From RPQJ01 sp963700045 (GTDB lineage: Bacteria; Pseudomonadota; Gammaproteobacteria; Steroidobacterales; Steroidobacteraceae): DNA of 64,000 bases. Of this stretch, positions 53,927-62,730 are shown in pieces; within the stretch, counting starts at the first letter, position 1; the number at the start of each line of letters is the position of its first letter. The stretch is taken from positions 109,488 through 173,487 of the forward strand of contig CAVOWK010000013.1 in NCBI GenBank assembly GCA_963700045.1, read 5' to 3'. The notes beneath the pieces are model-generated. The model made no database searches, had not been told where the DNA came from, and saw only the letters and a program-made list of their open reading frames with translations. Made by a program: the position numbers and the translations under genes.

Positions 53927-55597
53927 TCAGCCTCCGGTTTGCCGGCTTGAGTCGGTGTAGACGACGAGACGCTGGCCTGCGCGGAGCGACGACGACTGCC
54001 GCAGGCGGTTCCAGGTCATGAGTTCACGCACGCTGACGTCGAAGCGGTCGGCGATCTCGGAGAGCGTGTCGCCGCGTTTGACCTTGTAGGTCACGCGGCT
54101 CGATTCCTTCGCGCTGCTGGACGCGGTCTGCGTTGCGGATCCGCCCTTGCCCGGTATTTCGAGTCGTGCGCCGGGGACCAGTCCAGCCTTGCTAGACAGT
54201 CCGTTGGCAGAGGCCAGGGCCGGCACCGTGACACCATACCTGCGTGCCACGTCCCACAGCGTGTCGCCCGACTTCACGACATGGACCCTGGGTTTCTTCG
54301 ATGCCGGTGGCTTCTGGTGTTCCGGCAGCTGGGCCGTGATGTCGTCACGCGGTGCGGCCAGCGCAGCCAGCGTCACTGTTTCGTCGGCGAACCCGGCCGG
54401 AATCAGCAGCGAGTCGCCCGGGTGGATCACCGAGCCCTGGATGTCGTTGGCCCGCTGCAGGGCCACCATCGGCACGCCGTACTGGCGGGCGATCGCACTG
54501 AGCGTTTCGCCACGGCGGACCTTGTGGCGAACCTCCGGGGGCGGCTCGACGGCAGCGACGGCGACGCTGCTCTGGTCCGTCAGCGGCTGGTCGAGCATCG
54601 CCTGGCGGAACGTCTGCGCGTTCGGGACCGGCAACAGCAGGCGATGCGGGCCTTTCGGCGGCGTCGTCATGCGGTTGTAGCCGGGATTCAGCGCGAACAT
54701 GTCTTCGCGGGTGATGCCGGCGAGCTGGGCCGCATGGTCGAGGTGCATCTGCCGGCCCGGTTCGACGGCTTCGAAGAACGGCTGGTTCGGGATCGCGGCG
54801 AATGACAATCCGTAGGCTTCCGGGTTACGCACGATGCGGCTGATCGCGAGCAGCTTCGGCACGTAGTCGCGGGTTTCGGCACGCAGGTTCAGGCTGAAGA
54901 AGTCTGTCGGCAATCCTGCCGCCTGATTACGGCGCACGGCGCCGCTGACGGTGCCTTCGCCGCCGTTGTAGGCCGCGATCGCCAGGTACCAGTCGCCTGC
55001 GAAATACGTGTTGAGGTACTGCAGGTAGGTGAGCGCGGCACCCGTGGCTTCGATGACGTCGCGACGCTCGTCGATCCACCAGTTCTGCTCGAGGCCGTAG
55101 TGCTTGCCCGAGGACGGGATGAACTGCCACAGGCCCGAGGCGCGGCTGCGCGAATAGGCGACTGGATTGAACGCGCTTTCGACGACCGGCAGCAGCGCAA
55201 GCTCGAGCGGGAGGTTGCGCCGCTCGATTTCCTGCACGATGTAGTACAGGTAGCGCGACCCGCGCTTGAACGTACGATCGAGAAAATCGGGGTTCTTCCG
55301 ATAGAGCTCAACCTCGCGGTCGACCGCGTAGTGCGCGACGTCCGGCAGTGCATAACCGTCGCGAATGCGGTCGAGCAGGTCGGTGTACTGCTCGGGCGGC
55401 ATGTGCGGCACTTCGCGTGCCGTGCTGAACGAGCCCGGGATCGTGACCGTCGCGCGGTCCATCGGCGCCTTCGGACCCGGGTGTTCCGGAGCGGGCGGCA
55501 GGCTCGAGTAGGTCGAGTCGGTCGTGGCGCACCCGGCGAGCAGCGCGGCCGCTGCGACGACGGCAAGCCAGGACGAGTGTGTTTTGCTTCGTGTCAT
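53927..55597 (-). CDS. mltD: Membrane-bound lytic murein transglycosylase D with three LysM domains
   Basis: 556-aa lipoprotein with lipobox LLAGC, so outer-membrane anchored. An SLT lysozyme-like domain spans about residues 110-240 (catalytic Glu in the LPVVESAFNP block), followed by three LysM peptidoglycan-binding repeats beginning VRRGETLSAIARQYG, VKSGDTLWDVARRYG and VKRGDTLSEIADRFD. Cleaves peptidoglycan to 1,6-anhydromuropeptides. Between gloB (6 bp upstream) and fabI (5 bp downstream). Confidence 0.95.
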   Translation of the reverse strand: MTRSKTHSSWLAVVAAAALLAGCATTDSTYSSLPPAPEHPGPKAPMDRATVTIPGSFSTAREVPHMPPEQYTDLLDRIRDGYALPDVAHYAVDREVELYRKNPDFLDRTFKRGSRYLYYIVQEIERRNLPLELALLPVVESAFNPVAYSRSRASGLWQFIPSSGKHYGLEQNWWIDERRDVIEATGAALTYLQYLNTYFAGDWYLAIAAYNGGEGTVSGAVRRNQAAGLPTDFFSLNLRAETRDYVPKLLAISRIVRNPEAYGLSFAAIPNQPFFEAVEPGRQMHLDHAAQLAGITREDMFALNPGYNRMTTPPKGPHRLLLPVPNAQTFRQAMLDQPLTDQSSVAVAAVEPPPEVRHKVRRGETLSAIARQYGVPMVALQRANDIQGSVIHPGDSLLIPAGFADETVTLAALAAPRDDITAQLPEHQKPPASKKPRVHVVKSGDTLWDVARRYGVTVPALASANGLSSKAGLVPGARLEIPGKGGSATQTASSSAKESSRVTYKVKRGDTLSEIADRFDVSVRELMTWNRLRQSSSLRAGQRLVVYTDSSRQTGG

Positions 55598-55603
55598 TTG
55601 GGC

Positions 55604-56380
55604 TCAGCGGAATCCGTCTTTCCAGCGCCGCACTTCGGCGAACACGTCCACGGCCTCGGGCAACGGGTGTCCCGCATGACGTTCGGCGGCGGCGCGAACT
55701 GCCGGTTCGCGGCAGCGCAGGAAGGGGTTGATGAGGCGCTCGCGTCCGAGGATGGACGGCAGCGTGATTTCGTCGCGGTCGCGGCGTTGCTGGACGTCGC
55801 CCAGCGTGTCGCGCACGTGGCCGTTGTCGGGCTCGACCGCGGCTGCGAACTTCAGGTTCGAGAGCGTGTACTCGTGCGCGCAGAAGATACGCGTCGCGTC
55901 GGGCAGGGCGGCGAGGCGGTCAAGCGAGTCGAGCATCTGGGCGGGCGTGCCTTCAAACAGGCGACCACAACCAGCGCTGAACAGGGTATCGCCGCAGAAC
56001 AGCGCACCGTGGCCCGCATAGGCGATGTGGCCGAGCGTGTGACCGGGAACGGCTAGCACGTTGAATTCGAGCCCGAGGTTCTCAAGTGAAGCCTTGCCTC
56101 CGTCGTCCAGTCCCTGCGCCGCGCAGGGCATCCGCTCGCGAACCGGCCCGAATACCGGTGCGCCATGCCGCGCGGCCAGCGCCTCGACTCCGCCGACATG
56201 ATCGGCGTGGTAATGCGTGACCAGGATCGCGCCGAGGCGCACTCCCAACGCCTGCAATGCCTGTTCCACCGGGCGGTCGTCACCCGGATCGACTACCACG
56301 GCAGCGGCCGGGTCGGCCGGCGCGCGTATCAGCCAGATGTAGTTGTCCGAGAACGCCCGCACCGGGCTCACTTGCAGCAT
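55604..56380 (-). CDS. gloB: Hydroxyacylglutathione hydrolase (glyoxalase II)
   Basis: 258-aa metallo-beta-lactamase-fold enzyme hydrolysing S-lactoylglutathione. Metal motif THYHADH, then VPGHTLGH and FCGDTLFSAGCGR, plus the C-terminal helical domain. The open frame runs to 56977, but the ATG at 56378-56380 (MLQVSPVRAFSDNYIW) is the family start. Divergent from the methyltransferase-rnhA pair, as gloB is from yafS-rnhA in enterobacteria. Confidence 0.95.
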   Translation of the reverse strand: MLQVSPVRAFSDNYIWLIRAPADPAAAVVVDPGDDRPVEQALQALGVRLGAILVTHYHADHVGGVEALAARHGAPVFGPVRERMPCAAQGLDDGGKASLENLGLEFNVLAVPGHTLGHIAYAGHGALFCGDTLFSAGCGRLFEGTPAQMLDSLDRLAALPDATRIFCAHEYTLSNLKFAAAVEPDNGHVRDTLGDVQQRRDRDEITLPSILGRERLINPFLRCREPAVRAAAERHAGHPLPEAVDVFAEVRRWKDGFR

Positions 56381-56518
56381 GCTGCTGGGGACTCCTTCGT
56401 CGTCCGCGGGCCTATGAGTCCGGGCGGGGCGTATTAGAGCCGTTCGGAACCGAAAATTCCATATGACAGGCCACGTTTTTTCGAATTCGTGCAGGGACTT
56501 ACGGCTATCCTTGGGCGC

Positions 56519-57250
56519 ATGACCACATGCTCCGCCGCAGACCACTGGCTCGAATCCCCGCTCGGGGCAGCCGTGCTCGCGCTGGAAACGCGGATGATGC
56601 AGGACGAACTGGCCGACGTCGTCGGCTTCGAACTGCTGCAGATCGGTCGCTGGGGCGATCCCACCAGCCTCTGCGCAGCGGCCCGCACGCAGCACCGAAG
56701 TTGCATCGCGCCCGATGCAGCGGGTCCCGGCGCAATCCGTGCCCACTTCGACGCGCTCCCGATCGCCACCAGTTCGGTGGAAGCGGTGCTGCTGCCGCAC
56801 ACGCTCGAGCATGCGCCACGTCCACACGAACTGCTGCGCGAGGTCGACCGCGTCCTGGTCGGCGAGGGCAGCCTGGTTATCTGCGCCTTCAATCCGTGGA
56901 GCTCCTGGGGCGTCCGGCACCACTTCGCTTCGAGCGTTCAGTTCCCGCCGCACGCGGCGCGCATGATGAGCGAACACCGCACGCGCGACTGGCTCAGTCT
57001 GCTCGGTTTCGAGGTCGTCTCTTCGCGGAGTTACCTGTTCGCGCCACCCTGGACGCAGAGCATGTTCGGCCTGCGCGAGGACAGCTGGCTCGAGCGCCGC
57101 GGACCGATCATCGCGTCGCCTCTGGCAGGCGCATACCTGCTCAAGGCGCGCAAGCGCGTGCGTTCGATCACACCGGTCCGGCCCGCATGGACACAGCGGC
57201 CGGTACTCGTCGGCAGCGCGCCGGAACCGACCACGAGACAGGCCGCGTGA
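56519..57250 (+). CDS. SAM-dependent methyltransferase (YafS-like)
   Basis: 243-aa class I methyltransferase of the type-11 group. The SAM-binding glycine loop is degenerate, but the post-motif ALPIATSSVEAVLLPHTLEH and LLREVDRVLVGEGSLVI blocks match the family. ATG 56519 is chosen (MTTCSAADHWLE); GTG 56489 is in frame. Position between gloB and rnhA matches yafS. Substrate unknown. Stop overlaps the rnhA GTG. Confidence 0.85.
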   Translation: MTTCSAADHWLESPLGAAVLALETRMMQDELADVVGFELLQIGRWGDPTSLCAAARTQHRSCIAPDAAGPGAIRAHFDALPIATSSVEAVLLPHTLEHAPRPHELLREVDRVLVGEGSLVICAFNPWSSWGVRHHFASSVQFPPHAARMMSEHRTRDWLSLLGFEVVSSRSYLFAPPWTQSMFGLREDSWLERRGPIIASPLAGAYLLKARKRVRSITPVRPAWTQRPVLVGSAPEPTTRQAA

Positions 57251-57699
57251 GTGTTGCCGAAGTGATCGTCCACACGGATGGGGCCTGCAAGGGCAACCCA
57301 GGCCCGGGAGGCTGGGGTGCGCTGCTCGAGACCGGCGAGCACCGCAAGGAGCTGTATGGCGGCGAGCTGCTCACCACCAACAACCGCATGGAACTCACCG
57401 CGGCGATCGAGGCGCTGGCCGCGCTGAAGCGTCGCTGCCGGGTGCAGCTCTACACCGATTCGCAATACGTGCGGCTCGGCATCACTGAGTGGCTGCCGCA
57501 GTGGAAGAAGCGGGGCTGGAAGACAGCCGACAGGAAGCCGGTGAAGAATGCAGACCTCTGGCTGCTGCTCGAAGCGCAGATCGGACGCCACGAAGTGCAC
57601 TGGCATTGGGTCAAGGGCCATGCCGGACATCCCGGCAACGAGCGGGCGGACGAGCTCGCGAACGAAGGTATTCGTTCGCTCGCAGGGGTCAGGGGATAG
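57247..57699 (+). CDS. rnhA: Ribonuclease HI
   Basis: 150-aa RNase HI degrading RNA in RNA-DNA hybrids. Catalytic acidic residues: D11 (HTDGACKGNPGPGG), the Glu in RMELTA, the Asp in YTDSQYV and the Asp in NERADELA, with the basic handle KKRGWKTADRKPV. GTG start overlaps the methyltransferase stop. The last codons and the TAG come from the GGGGTCA/GGGGATA array of the next element, replacing the native end. Confidence 0.96.
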   Translation: MSVAEVIVHTDGACKGNPGPGGWGALLETGEHRKELYGGELLTTNNRMELTAAIEALAALKRRCRVQLYTDSQYVRLGITEWLPQWKKRGWKTADRKPVKNADLWLLLEAQIGRHEVHWHWVKGHAGHPGNERADELANEGIRSLAGVRG

Positions 57700-57817
57700 G
57701 GGTCAGGGGCTAGTCGGAAGGACGCAGCTCCGCGTCTGAAACACCGATGCCCGGTGCAAATTTCTCTGAATTTCGCTGCTCCTCCGACTAACCCCTAACC
57801 CCTATCCCCTAACCCCT
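57685..57817. mobile_element. Heptamer-array element 5 (MITE-like)
   Basis: About 133 bp. Left arm GGGGTCA/GGGGATA units ending CTAGTCGGAAG; right arm TCCGACTAACCCCTAACC onward. The interior shares GCAGCTCCGC and TCTGAAACAC-Y-GAT with element 6, plus a later TGCARATTT block. No ORF. It overlaps the 3' end of rnhA and precedes degT. Confidence 0.8.
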
Positions 57818-57856
57818 CGTAAACTACGAAGACCAGCCGCCCGCTACAGGCACCCC

Positions 57857-58972
57857 ATGGATTTCATCGACCTCAAGACCCAGTACAGCCGTCTCAAGTC
57901 CTCGGTCGACGCGCGCATCCACGGCGTGCTCGAGCATGGCCAGTACGTCATGGGGCCGGAAGTCGTCGAACTGGAGAAGCAGCTCGCGGAGTACGTGGGG
58001 TCGAAGCACTGCATCGGCGTGGCAAGCGGCACGGACGCGCTGCTGATGGCGCTCATGGCGCTCGACATCGGTCCCGGCGATGAAGTCATCACGGTGCCGT
58101 TCACGTTCTTTGCGACCGCGGAGATGATCGCGCTGATCGGCGCCAGGCCGGTCTTCGTCGACATCGACCGCAGTACCTACAACATGGACCCATCGAAGCT
58201 CGAGGCGGCCATCACGCCGCGTACGAAGGCGATCATGCCGGTGTCGTTGTACGGCCAGTGCCCCGACATCGACGCCATCAACGCGATCGCCTGCCGCCAC
58301 GGGCTGCCGGTGATCGAGGATGCGGCGCAGAGCTTCGGCGCCACCTACAAGGGCCGGCGCTCGGGCGGCATGACCCTGATCGGCGCGACTTCGTTCTTTC
58401 CGTCGAAGCCGCTGGGTTGCTATGGCGATGGCGGCGCGCTGTTCACCAATGACGATCGCCTCGCGACGATCCTGCGTGAGATCCGCGTGCACGGTCAGGA
58501 CCGTCGCTACCACCATCCGCGGCTGGGACTGACGGGCCGTCTCGATTCGATCCAGGCGGCAGTGCTGCTCGCGAAGATGGAAATCTTTCCCGACGAAGTG
58601 GCCGCCCGGCACCGGCTCGGTGACCGTTATAGAGCCCTGATCGCCGAAAGGTTCGGCACGGGTGCGCAGGCCAGGGTGCGCGCCCCGGTCGTTGAGCAGT
58701 TCAATACCTGTGTCTATGCACAGTACACGGTCGAAGTAGAGCAGCGAGAGATCGTCGAGACCCGCATGAAGTCGCTTGGCGTACCCACGGCGGTGCATTA
58801 CCCGCTGGCGCTGCACATGCAGCCTGTGTTCAAGCATCTCGGTTACGGCGAGGGTGATTTCCCGTTGTCTGAATCCGCGGCTCGTCGCGTGATGAGCCTG
58901 CCCATGCATCCGTACCTCACCGATGCGCAACAGGTCCAGGTCGTGGATGCGCTCGCTCAAGCGGTCGCCTGA
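57857..58972 (+). CDS. DegT/DnrJ/EryC1 aminotransferase (WbpE-like sugar aminotransferase)
   Basis: 371-aa PLP-dependent nucleotide-sugar aminotransferase. VASGTDALLMAL, EDAAQSFGA and PLP Lys K184 in FFPSKPLGCYGDGG; complete C-terminus. WbpE-type members aminate a 3-keto-UDP-N-acetylglucuronate during O-antigen/capsule synthesis. It lies between rnhA and dnaQ, usually neighbours in this synteny block, with repeat elements 5 and 6 on its two sides. It could work with the nucleotide-sugar dehydrogenase and epimerase genes further downstream. Confidence 0.92.
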   Translation: MDFIDLKTQYSRLKSSVDARIHGVLEHGQYVMGPEVVELEKQLAEYVGSKHCIGVASGTDALLMALMALDIGPGDEVITVPFTFFATAEMIALIGARPVFVDIDRSTYNMDPSKLEAAITPRTKAIMPVSLYGQCPDIDAINAIACRHGLPVIEDAAQSFGATYKGRRSGGMTLIGATSFFPSKPLGCYGDGGALFTNDDRLATILREIRVHGQDRRYHHPRLGLTGRLDSIQAAVLLAKMEIFPDEVAARHRLGDRYRALIAERFGTGAQARVRAPVVEQFNTCVYAQYTVEVEQREIVETRMKSLGVPTAVHYPLALHMQPVFKHLGYGEGDFPLSESAARRVMSLPMHPYLTDAQQVQVVDALAQAVA

Positions 58973-58977
58973 GTCAA

Positions 58978-59104
58978 GGGGTTAGGGGATAGGGGATAGG
59001 GGTTAGTCGGAATTGCGCAGCTCCGCCTCTGAAACACTGATTTGAGACTCCAGCGATGCAGATTTTCACTGTACTTTCGACTGACCCCTAACCCCTAACC
59101 CCTT
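58978..59104. mobile_element. Heptamer-array element 6 (MITE-like)
   Basis: About 127 bp. Left arm GGGGTTA/GGGGATA units ending TTAGTCGGAA; right arm TTTCGACTGACCCCTAACCC to CCCTT. Interior homologous to element 5 (GCAGCTCCGC, TCTGAAACAC). It ends three bases before the dnaQ ATG. Confidence 0.8.
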
Positions 59105-59107
59105 CCC

Positions 59108-59861
59108 ATGCGCCAGATCGTCTTCGACACCGAAACCACCGGCCTCGAGCCTGAACTCGGCCACCGCATCATCGAGATCGGCGCGATCGAGCTCGTGAAC
59201 CGGCGGCGCACGGGCCGGCAGTTCCACCGCTACCTGTGCCCGGACCGCACGATCGACCCGGGCGCCGTGCAGGTGCACGGCCTCACGACCGAGTTCCTGA
59301 GCGGACAGCCGCGCTTCGCCGACATTTTCGACGAGCTGCGTGAGTTCATGGCGGGTGCCGAGCTGATCATCCACAACGCGCCGTTCGACGTCGCGTTCAT
59401 GGATGCGGAACTCGCGATGCTCGCCGCGAAGGGCCTGCTCGAGCAGGAAGTGACGACGCGCGACGTCTGCAGCGTGCTCGACACTCTTGCCCTTGCACGG
59501 CAGATGCACCCGGGCCAGCGCAACAGTCTCGACGCCCTGTGCAAGCGCTATTCGATCGACAATTCGCACCGCGACCTGCACGGTGCGTTGCTCGACGCCG
59601 ACCTGCTGCTCGAAGTCTACCTGGCGATGACGGGCGGGCAGGGCGCGCTGACCCTGGACGACAAAGGCCGCGGCGGCAGGCATCACTGCGGCAGTGACCA
59701 AGGCCGCGCGCCCGGTGGGCACGCTCGTCGTACGGCGCGCAAACATGGAAGAATTGCAGGCGCACCAGGTGATGCTCGAGCTGCTGGACAAGAAAAGCGG
59801 TGGCAAGACCGTCTGGCGCCAGTTCGAACCCGCGCCAGAGACCGCCGCACCCGCGCCATGA
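59108..59861 (+). pseudogene. dnaQ: DNA polymerase III epsilon subunit, single frameshift
   Basis: 3'-5' proofreading exonuclease. ExoI FDTETTG, ExoII HNAPFDVAFMD and ExoIII HRDLHGALLDADLL are all intact in the first frame. After LTLDD (about 59664) the expected C-terminus continues in the +1 frame: GITAAVTKAARPVGTLVV to VWRQFEPAPETAAPAP, ending TGA 59859-59861. ACAAAGGCC instead of ACAAGGCC (one extra A) explains the break. An essential gene, so sequence error is most likely. No ribosome-binding site: the element 6 arm ends just before the ATG. Confidence 0.8.
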
Positions 59862-61564
59862 GCCACACGCTCTCGCAGTCGTTCGGCCAGGCTTTCCTCG
59901 GGGGGGCGCCGGGCTGGTACAAGCTCACGATCGTCGGGTTCCTGCTGTTGAACCCGATTGTGATGCTGCTCGCCGGCGCGACCGTCACGGGCTGGCTGCT
60001 GCTCGGCGAATTCATCTTCACGCTCGCGATGGCGCTGCGATGCTATCCATTGCAGCCGGGCGGCCTGCTTGCAATCCAGGCTGTCATCATCGGTCTCACC
60101 ACGCCCGAGAGCGTGTACGAGGAAGTCACCGCGGCCTTCCCCGTGATCCTGCTGCTGATCTTCATGGTCGCGGGCATCTACTTCCTGCGCGATCTCCTGC
60201 TGTTCGTCTTCACGCGGCTGATCCTGCGGATACGTTCGCGCGAATCACTTGCGCTGATGTTCTGCGGCGTGTCGGCTGTGCTGTCGGCTTTTCTCGATGC
60301 GCTGACCGTAGTCGCCGTCGCGGTTACCGTCGGCATGGGTTTTTTCGAGGTCTATCACCGTGTCGCTTCGGGCAAGACCCACACCACGCCCCACCACGAT
60401 TCAACCCAGGACGCGGACGTGCAGGTATTGCACCGCGACAACCTCGAAGCGTTCCGCGGGTTTCTGCGCGCGCTGATGATGCACGGTGCTGTCGGCACGG
60501 CGATCGGCGGCGTGATGACGCAGGTGGGCGAGCCGCAGAACCTGTTGATTGCGGAGCACGCCGGCTGGACCTTCGGCCAGTTCTTCCTGGTGATGGCGCC
60601 CGTCACTTTGCCGGTGGCATTCGCGGGCTTTGCCACCTGCTGGCTGGTCGAGCGATTTCGTCTGTTCGGCTACGGCACGCCGCTCCCGGACGCGGCTCGT
60701 GCAGTGCTCGAGGATTACTCGCGTGAACTCGCGGCTCGTTCGACGCCGCGCGACCGGCAGCTGCTGATCGTCCAGGCAATCGTCGCCGTCCTGTTGGTGC
60801 TGGCATTGGCGTTCCACGTGGCCGAGGTCGGCTTGATCGGTTTGCTCGTGATCATCCTGGCCACGGCCTTCACGGGGATCACGGAGGAGCATCGGATCGG
60901 CAAGGCTTTCGAGGCTGCGCTGCCCTTCACGGCGCTGCTGGTCGTATTCTTCGTGATCGTCGCCGAGATTCACGACCAGCACCTGTTCGAGCCGATGATC
61001 AACCACGTGCTCGCGCTCGAGGGCAGCCTGCAGGCCGTGATGCTGTACCTGGCGGCCGGGGTGCTCTCGTCGATCAGCGACAATGTCTTCGTCGCCAGCG
61101 TCTACATCACCGAAATCAAGGCGGCGCTGCTGCAGGGGACGATCACTCGCGAGCAGTTCGACTGGCTGGCGGTGGCAATCAACACCGGTACCAACATTCC
61201 GAGCGTCGCGACGCCCAACGGGCAGGCCGCGTTCCTGTTCCTGCTGACCTCTACGCTCGCGCCCCTGATTCGACTGGGCTACGGCCGCATGGTCTGGATG
61301 GCGCTGCCCTATTTCATCACGATGACAGCGGTGGGGCTGGGGGCCCTGGCGTATTCGCAGCCTTTGACCGGGGTCTCAACTCCGTCCGGCTGCCTGTGGC
61401 ATCCTTGGGCGCCATGCAATTCTCACAAATTCCTCTGGAATCATGGGCAAGTTGAATCTTCGCAACCTGAAGATCGGTATCGTCGGCCTGGGTTACGTGG
61501 GGCTGCCGCTCGCTGTCGAGTTCGGCAAGCGCTTCACCACCGTCGGGTTCGACATCAAGGCTGA
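59858..61564 (+). CDS. nhaB: Na+/H+ antiporter NhaB
   Basis: Polytopic inner-membrane sodium/proton antiporter. Hallmarks: GGVMTQVGEPQNLLIAE, ISDNVFVASVYITEIK and NTGTNIPSVATPNGQAAFLF. The ATG overlaps the dnaQ TGA (ATGA). The frame stays open to 61564, running 122 bp into the dehydrogenase gene with non-family sequence after about codon 502. A TGA at 61365-61367 in the +1 frame would give the expected length, so one indel in the G-rich stretch near 61330-61345 is suspected. Confidence 0.85.
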   Translation: MSHTLSQSFGQAFLGGAPGWYKLTIVGFLLLNPIVMLLAGATVTGWLLLGEFIFTLAMALRCYPLQPGGLLAIQAVIIGLTTPESVYEEVTAAFPVILLLIFMVAGIYFLRDLLLFVFTRLILRIRSRESLALMFCGVSAVLSAFLDALTVVAVAVTVGMGFFEVYHRVASGKTHTTPHHDSTQDADVQVLHRDNLEAFRGFLRALMMHGAVGTAIGGVMTQVGEPQNLLIAEHAGWTFGQFFLVMAPVTLPVAFAGFATCWLVERFRLFGYGTPLPDAARAVLEDYSRELAARSTPRDRQLLIVQAIVAVLLVLALAFHVAEVGLIGLLVIILATAFTGITEEHRIGKAFEAALPFTALLVVFFVIVAEIHDQHLFEPMINHVLALEGSLQAVMLYLAAGVLSSISDNVFVASVYITEIKAALLQGTITREQFDWLAVAINTGTNIPSVATPNGQAAFLFLLTSTLAPLIRLGYGRMVWMALPYFITMTAVGLGALAYSQPLTGVSTPSGCLWHPWAPCNSHKFLWNHGQVESSQPEDRYRRPGLRGAAARCRVRQALHHRRVRHQG

Positions 61565-62730
61565 CCGTGTGGCCGAACTCAGCAAGGGCATGGACAGCAC
61601 GCTGGAATGCGATGCGAAGGAACTGGCGGAGGCCGACAAGCTGTCGTACACGACCAGCCTGCAGCGACCTGAAATCGTGCCGGGTGTTCATCGTCACGGT
61701 CCCGACGCCGATCGACGAGTACAAGCGCCCGGACCTGACGCCGCTCGGTGAAGTCGAGCGAGTCGGTCGGCAAGGTGCTGAAGAAGGGCGACGTGGTCGT
61801 GTACGAATCGACCGTGTACCCTGGCTGCACCGAAGAGGTCTGCATCCCGATCCTCGAGAAGGTCTCGGGCCTCAAGTTCAACAAGGATTTCTTCGCCGGG
61901 TACAGCCCCGAGCGCATCAATCCGGGCGACAAGGAACACCGCGTCACGACCATCCGCAAGGTCACGTCGGGTTCCACGCCGGAAGTGGCGGAATTCGTGG
62001 ACCAGCTGTACCGCTCGATCGTGACGGTCGGCACGCACAAGGCATCGAGCATCAGGGTGGCCGAGGCCGCCAAGGTGATCGAGAACACGCAGCGTGACGT
62101 CAACATCGCGCTGATCAACGAACTGGCGCTGATCTTCAACCGCCTGGGCATCGACACGGAGGAAGTGCTGCTGGCCGCCGGCAGCAAGTGGAATTTCCTG
62201 CCGTTCCGCCCGGGCTCGTGGGCGGACACTGCATCGGTGTCGATCCGTACTACCTGACGCACAAGGCGCAGGCGATCGGTTACCACCCGGAGATGATCCT
62301 GGCGGGCCGTCGCATCAACGACAACATGGGGATCTACGTCGCGCAGCAGGTGGCGCAGTTGATGATCCAGCGCCAGATCCTGGTCAAGGGCTCGCGAGTC
62401 CTGGTGCATGGGCCTGACGTTCAAGGAGAACTGCCCCGATGTCCGCAACACGCAAGATCGTGGATGTCGTGAAGGAACTGAACGAAATACGGCTGCAACG
62501 TCGACGTGTTCGACCCCTGGGCCGACGCGGACGAGGCGGAGCACGAGTACGGCCTGCGGCCGGTCAAGAAGGTCAAGCCTGCGACCTACGACGCGGTGAT
62601 CATGGGCGTGGGTCATAAGGAATTCCGCGACATGGGAATCAAGAAGGTCCGGGCGCTCGGCAAGAAGAAGCACGTGCTCTACGACATCAAGTACGTGTTC
62701 AAGTCGGACGAAGTGGACGGGCGACTCTAA
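61443..62730 (+). pseudogene. UDP-sugar 6-dehydrogenase (TviB/VipA-like), multiple frame breaks
   Basis: Nucleotide-sugar dehydrogenase oxidising a UDP-hexose(NAc) to the uronic acid. N-terminal IGIVGLGYVGLPLAVEFGK, central INPGDKEHRVTTIRK and ALINELALIFNRLGIDTEEV, catalytic GGHCIGVDPYYLTHKAQ, and C-terminal GLTFKENCPDVRNT and ATYDAVIMGVGHKEF are all recognisable but spread over three frames. Breaks near 61680, 61746, 62215, 62407, 62455 and 62488. Five are fixed by deleting one base (for example GTGCATGGGC to GTGATGGGC) and one by adding C. All conserved residues survive, favouring sequence error over old decay. Confidence 0.8.

Noticed and set aside
43487..59104. CRISPR array made of the GGGG heptamers
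   Set aside because: Units are seven bases with no spacers, arms occur in inverted pairs, and no cas genes are present. I saw no CRISPR array in the window.
59650..59675. Programmed frameshift in dnaQ at ACAAAGGCC
   Set aside because: No classical slippery heptamer or downstream stem is evident, and similar extra bases occur in several other genes of this window, so an indel is simpler.
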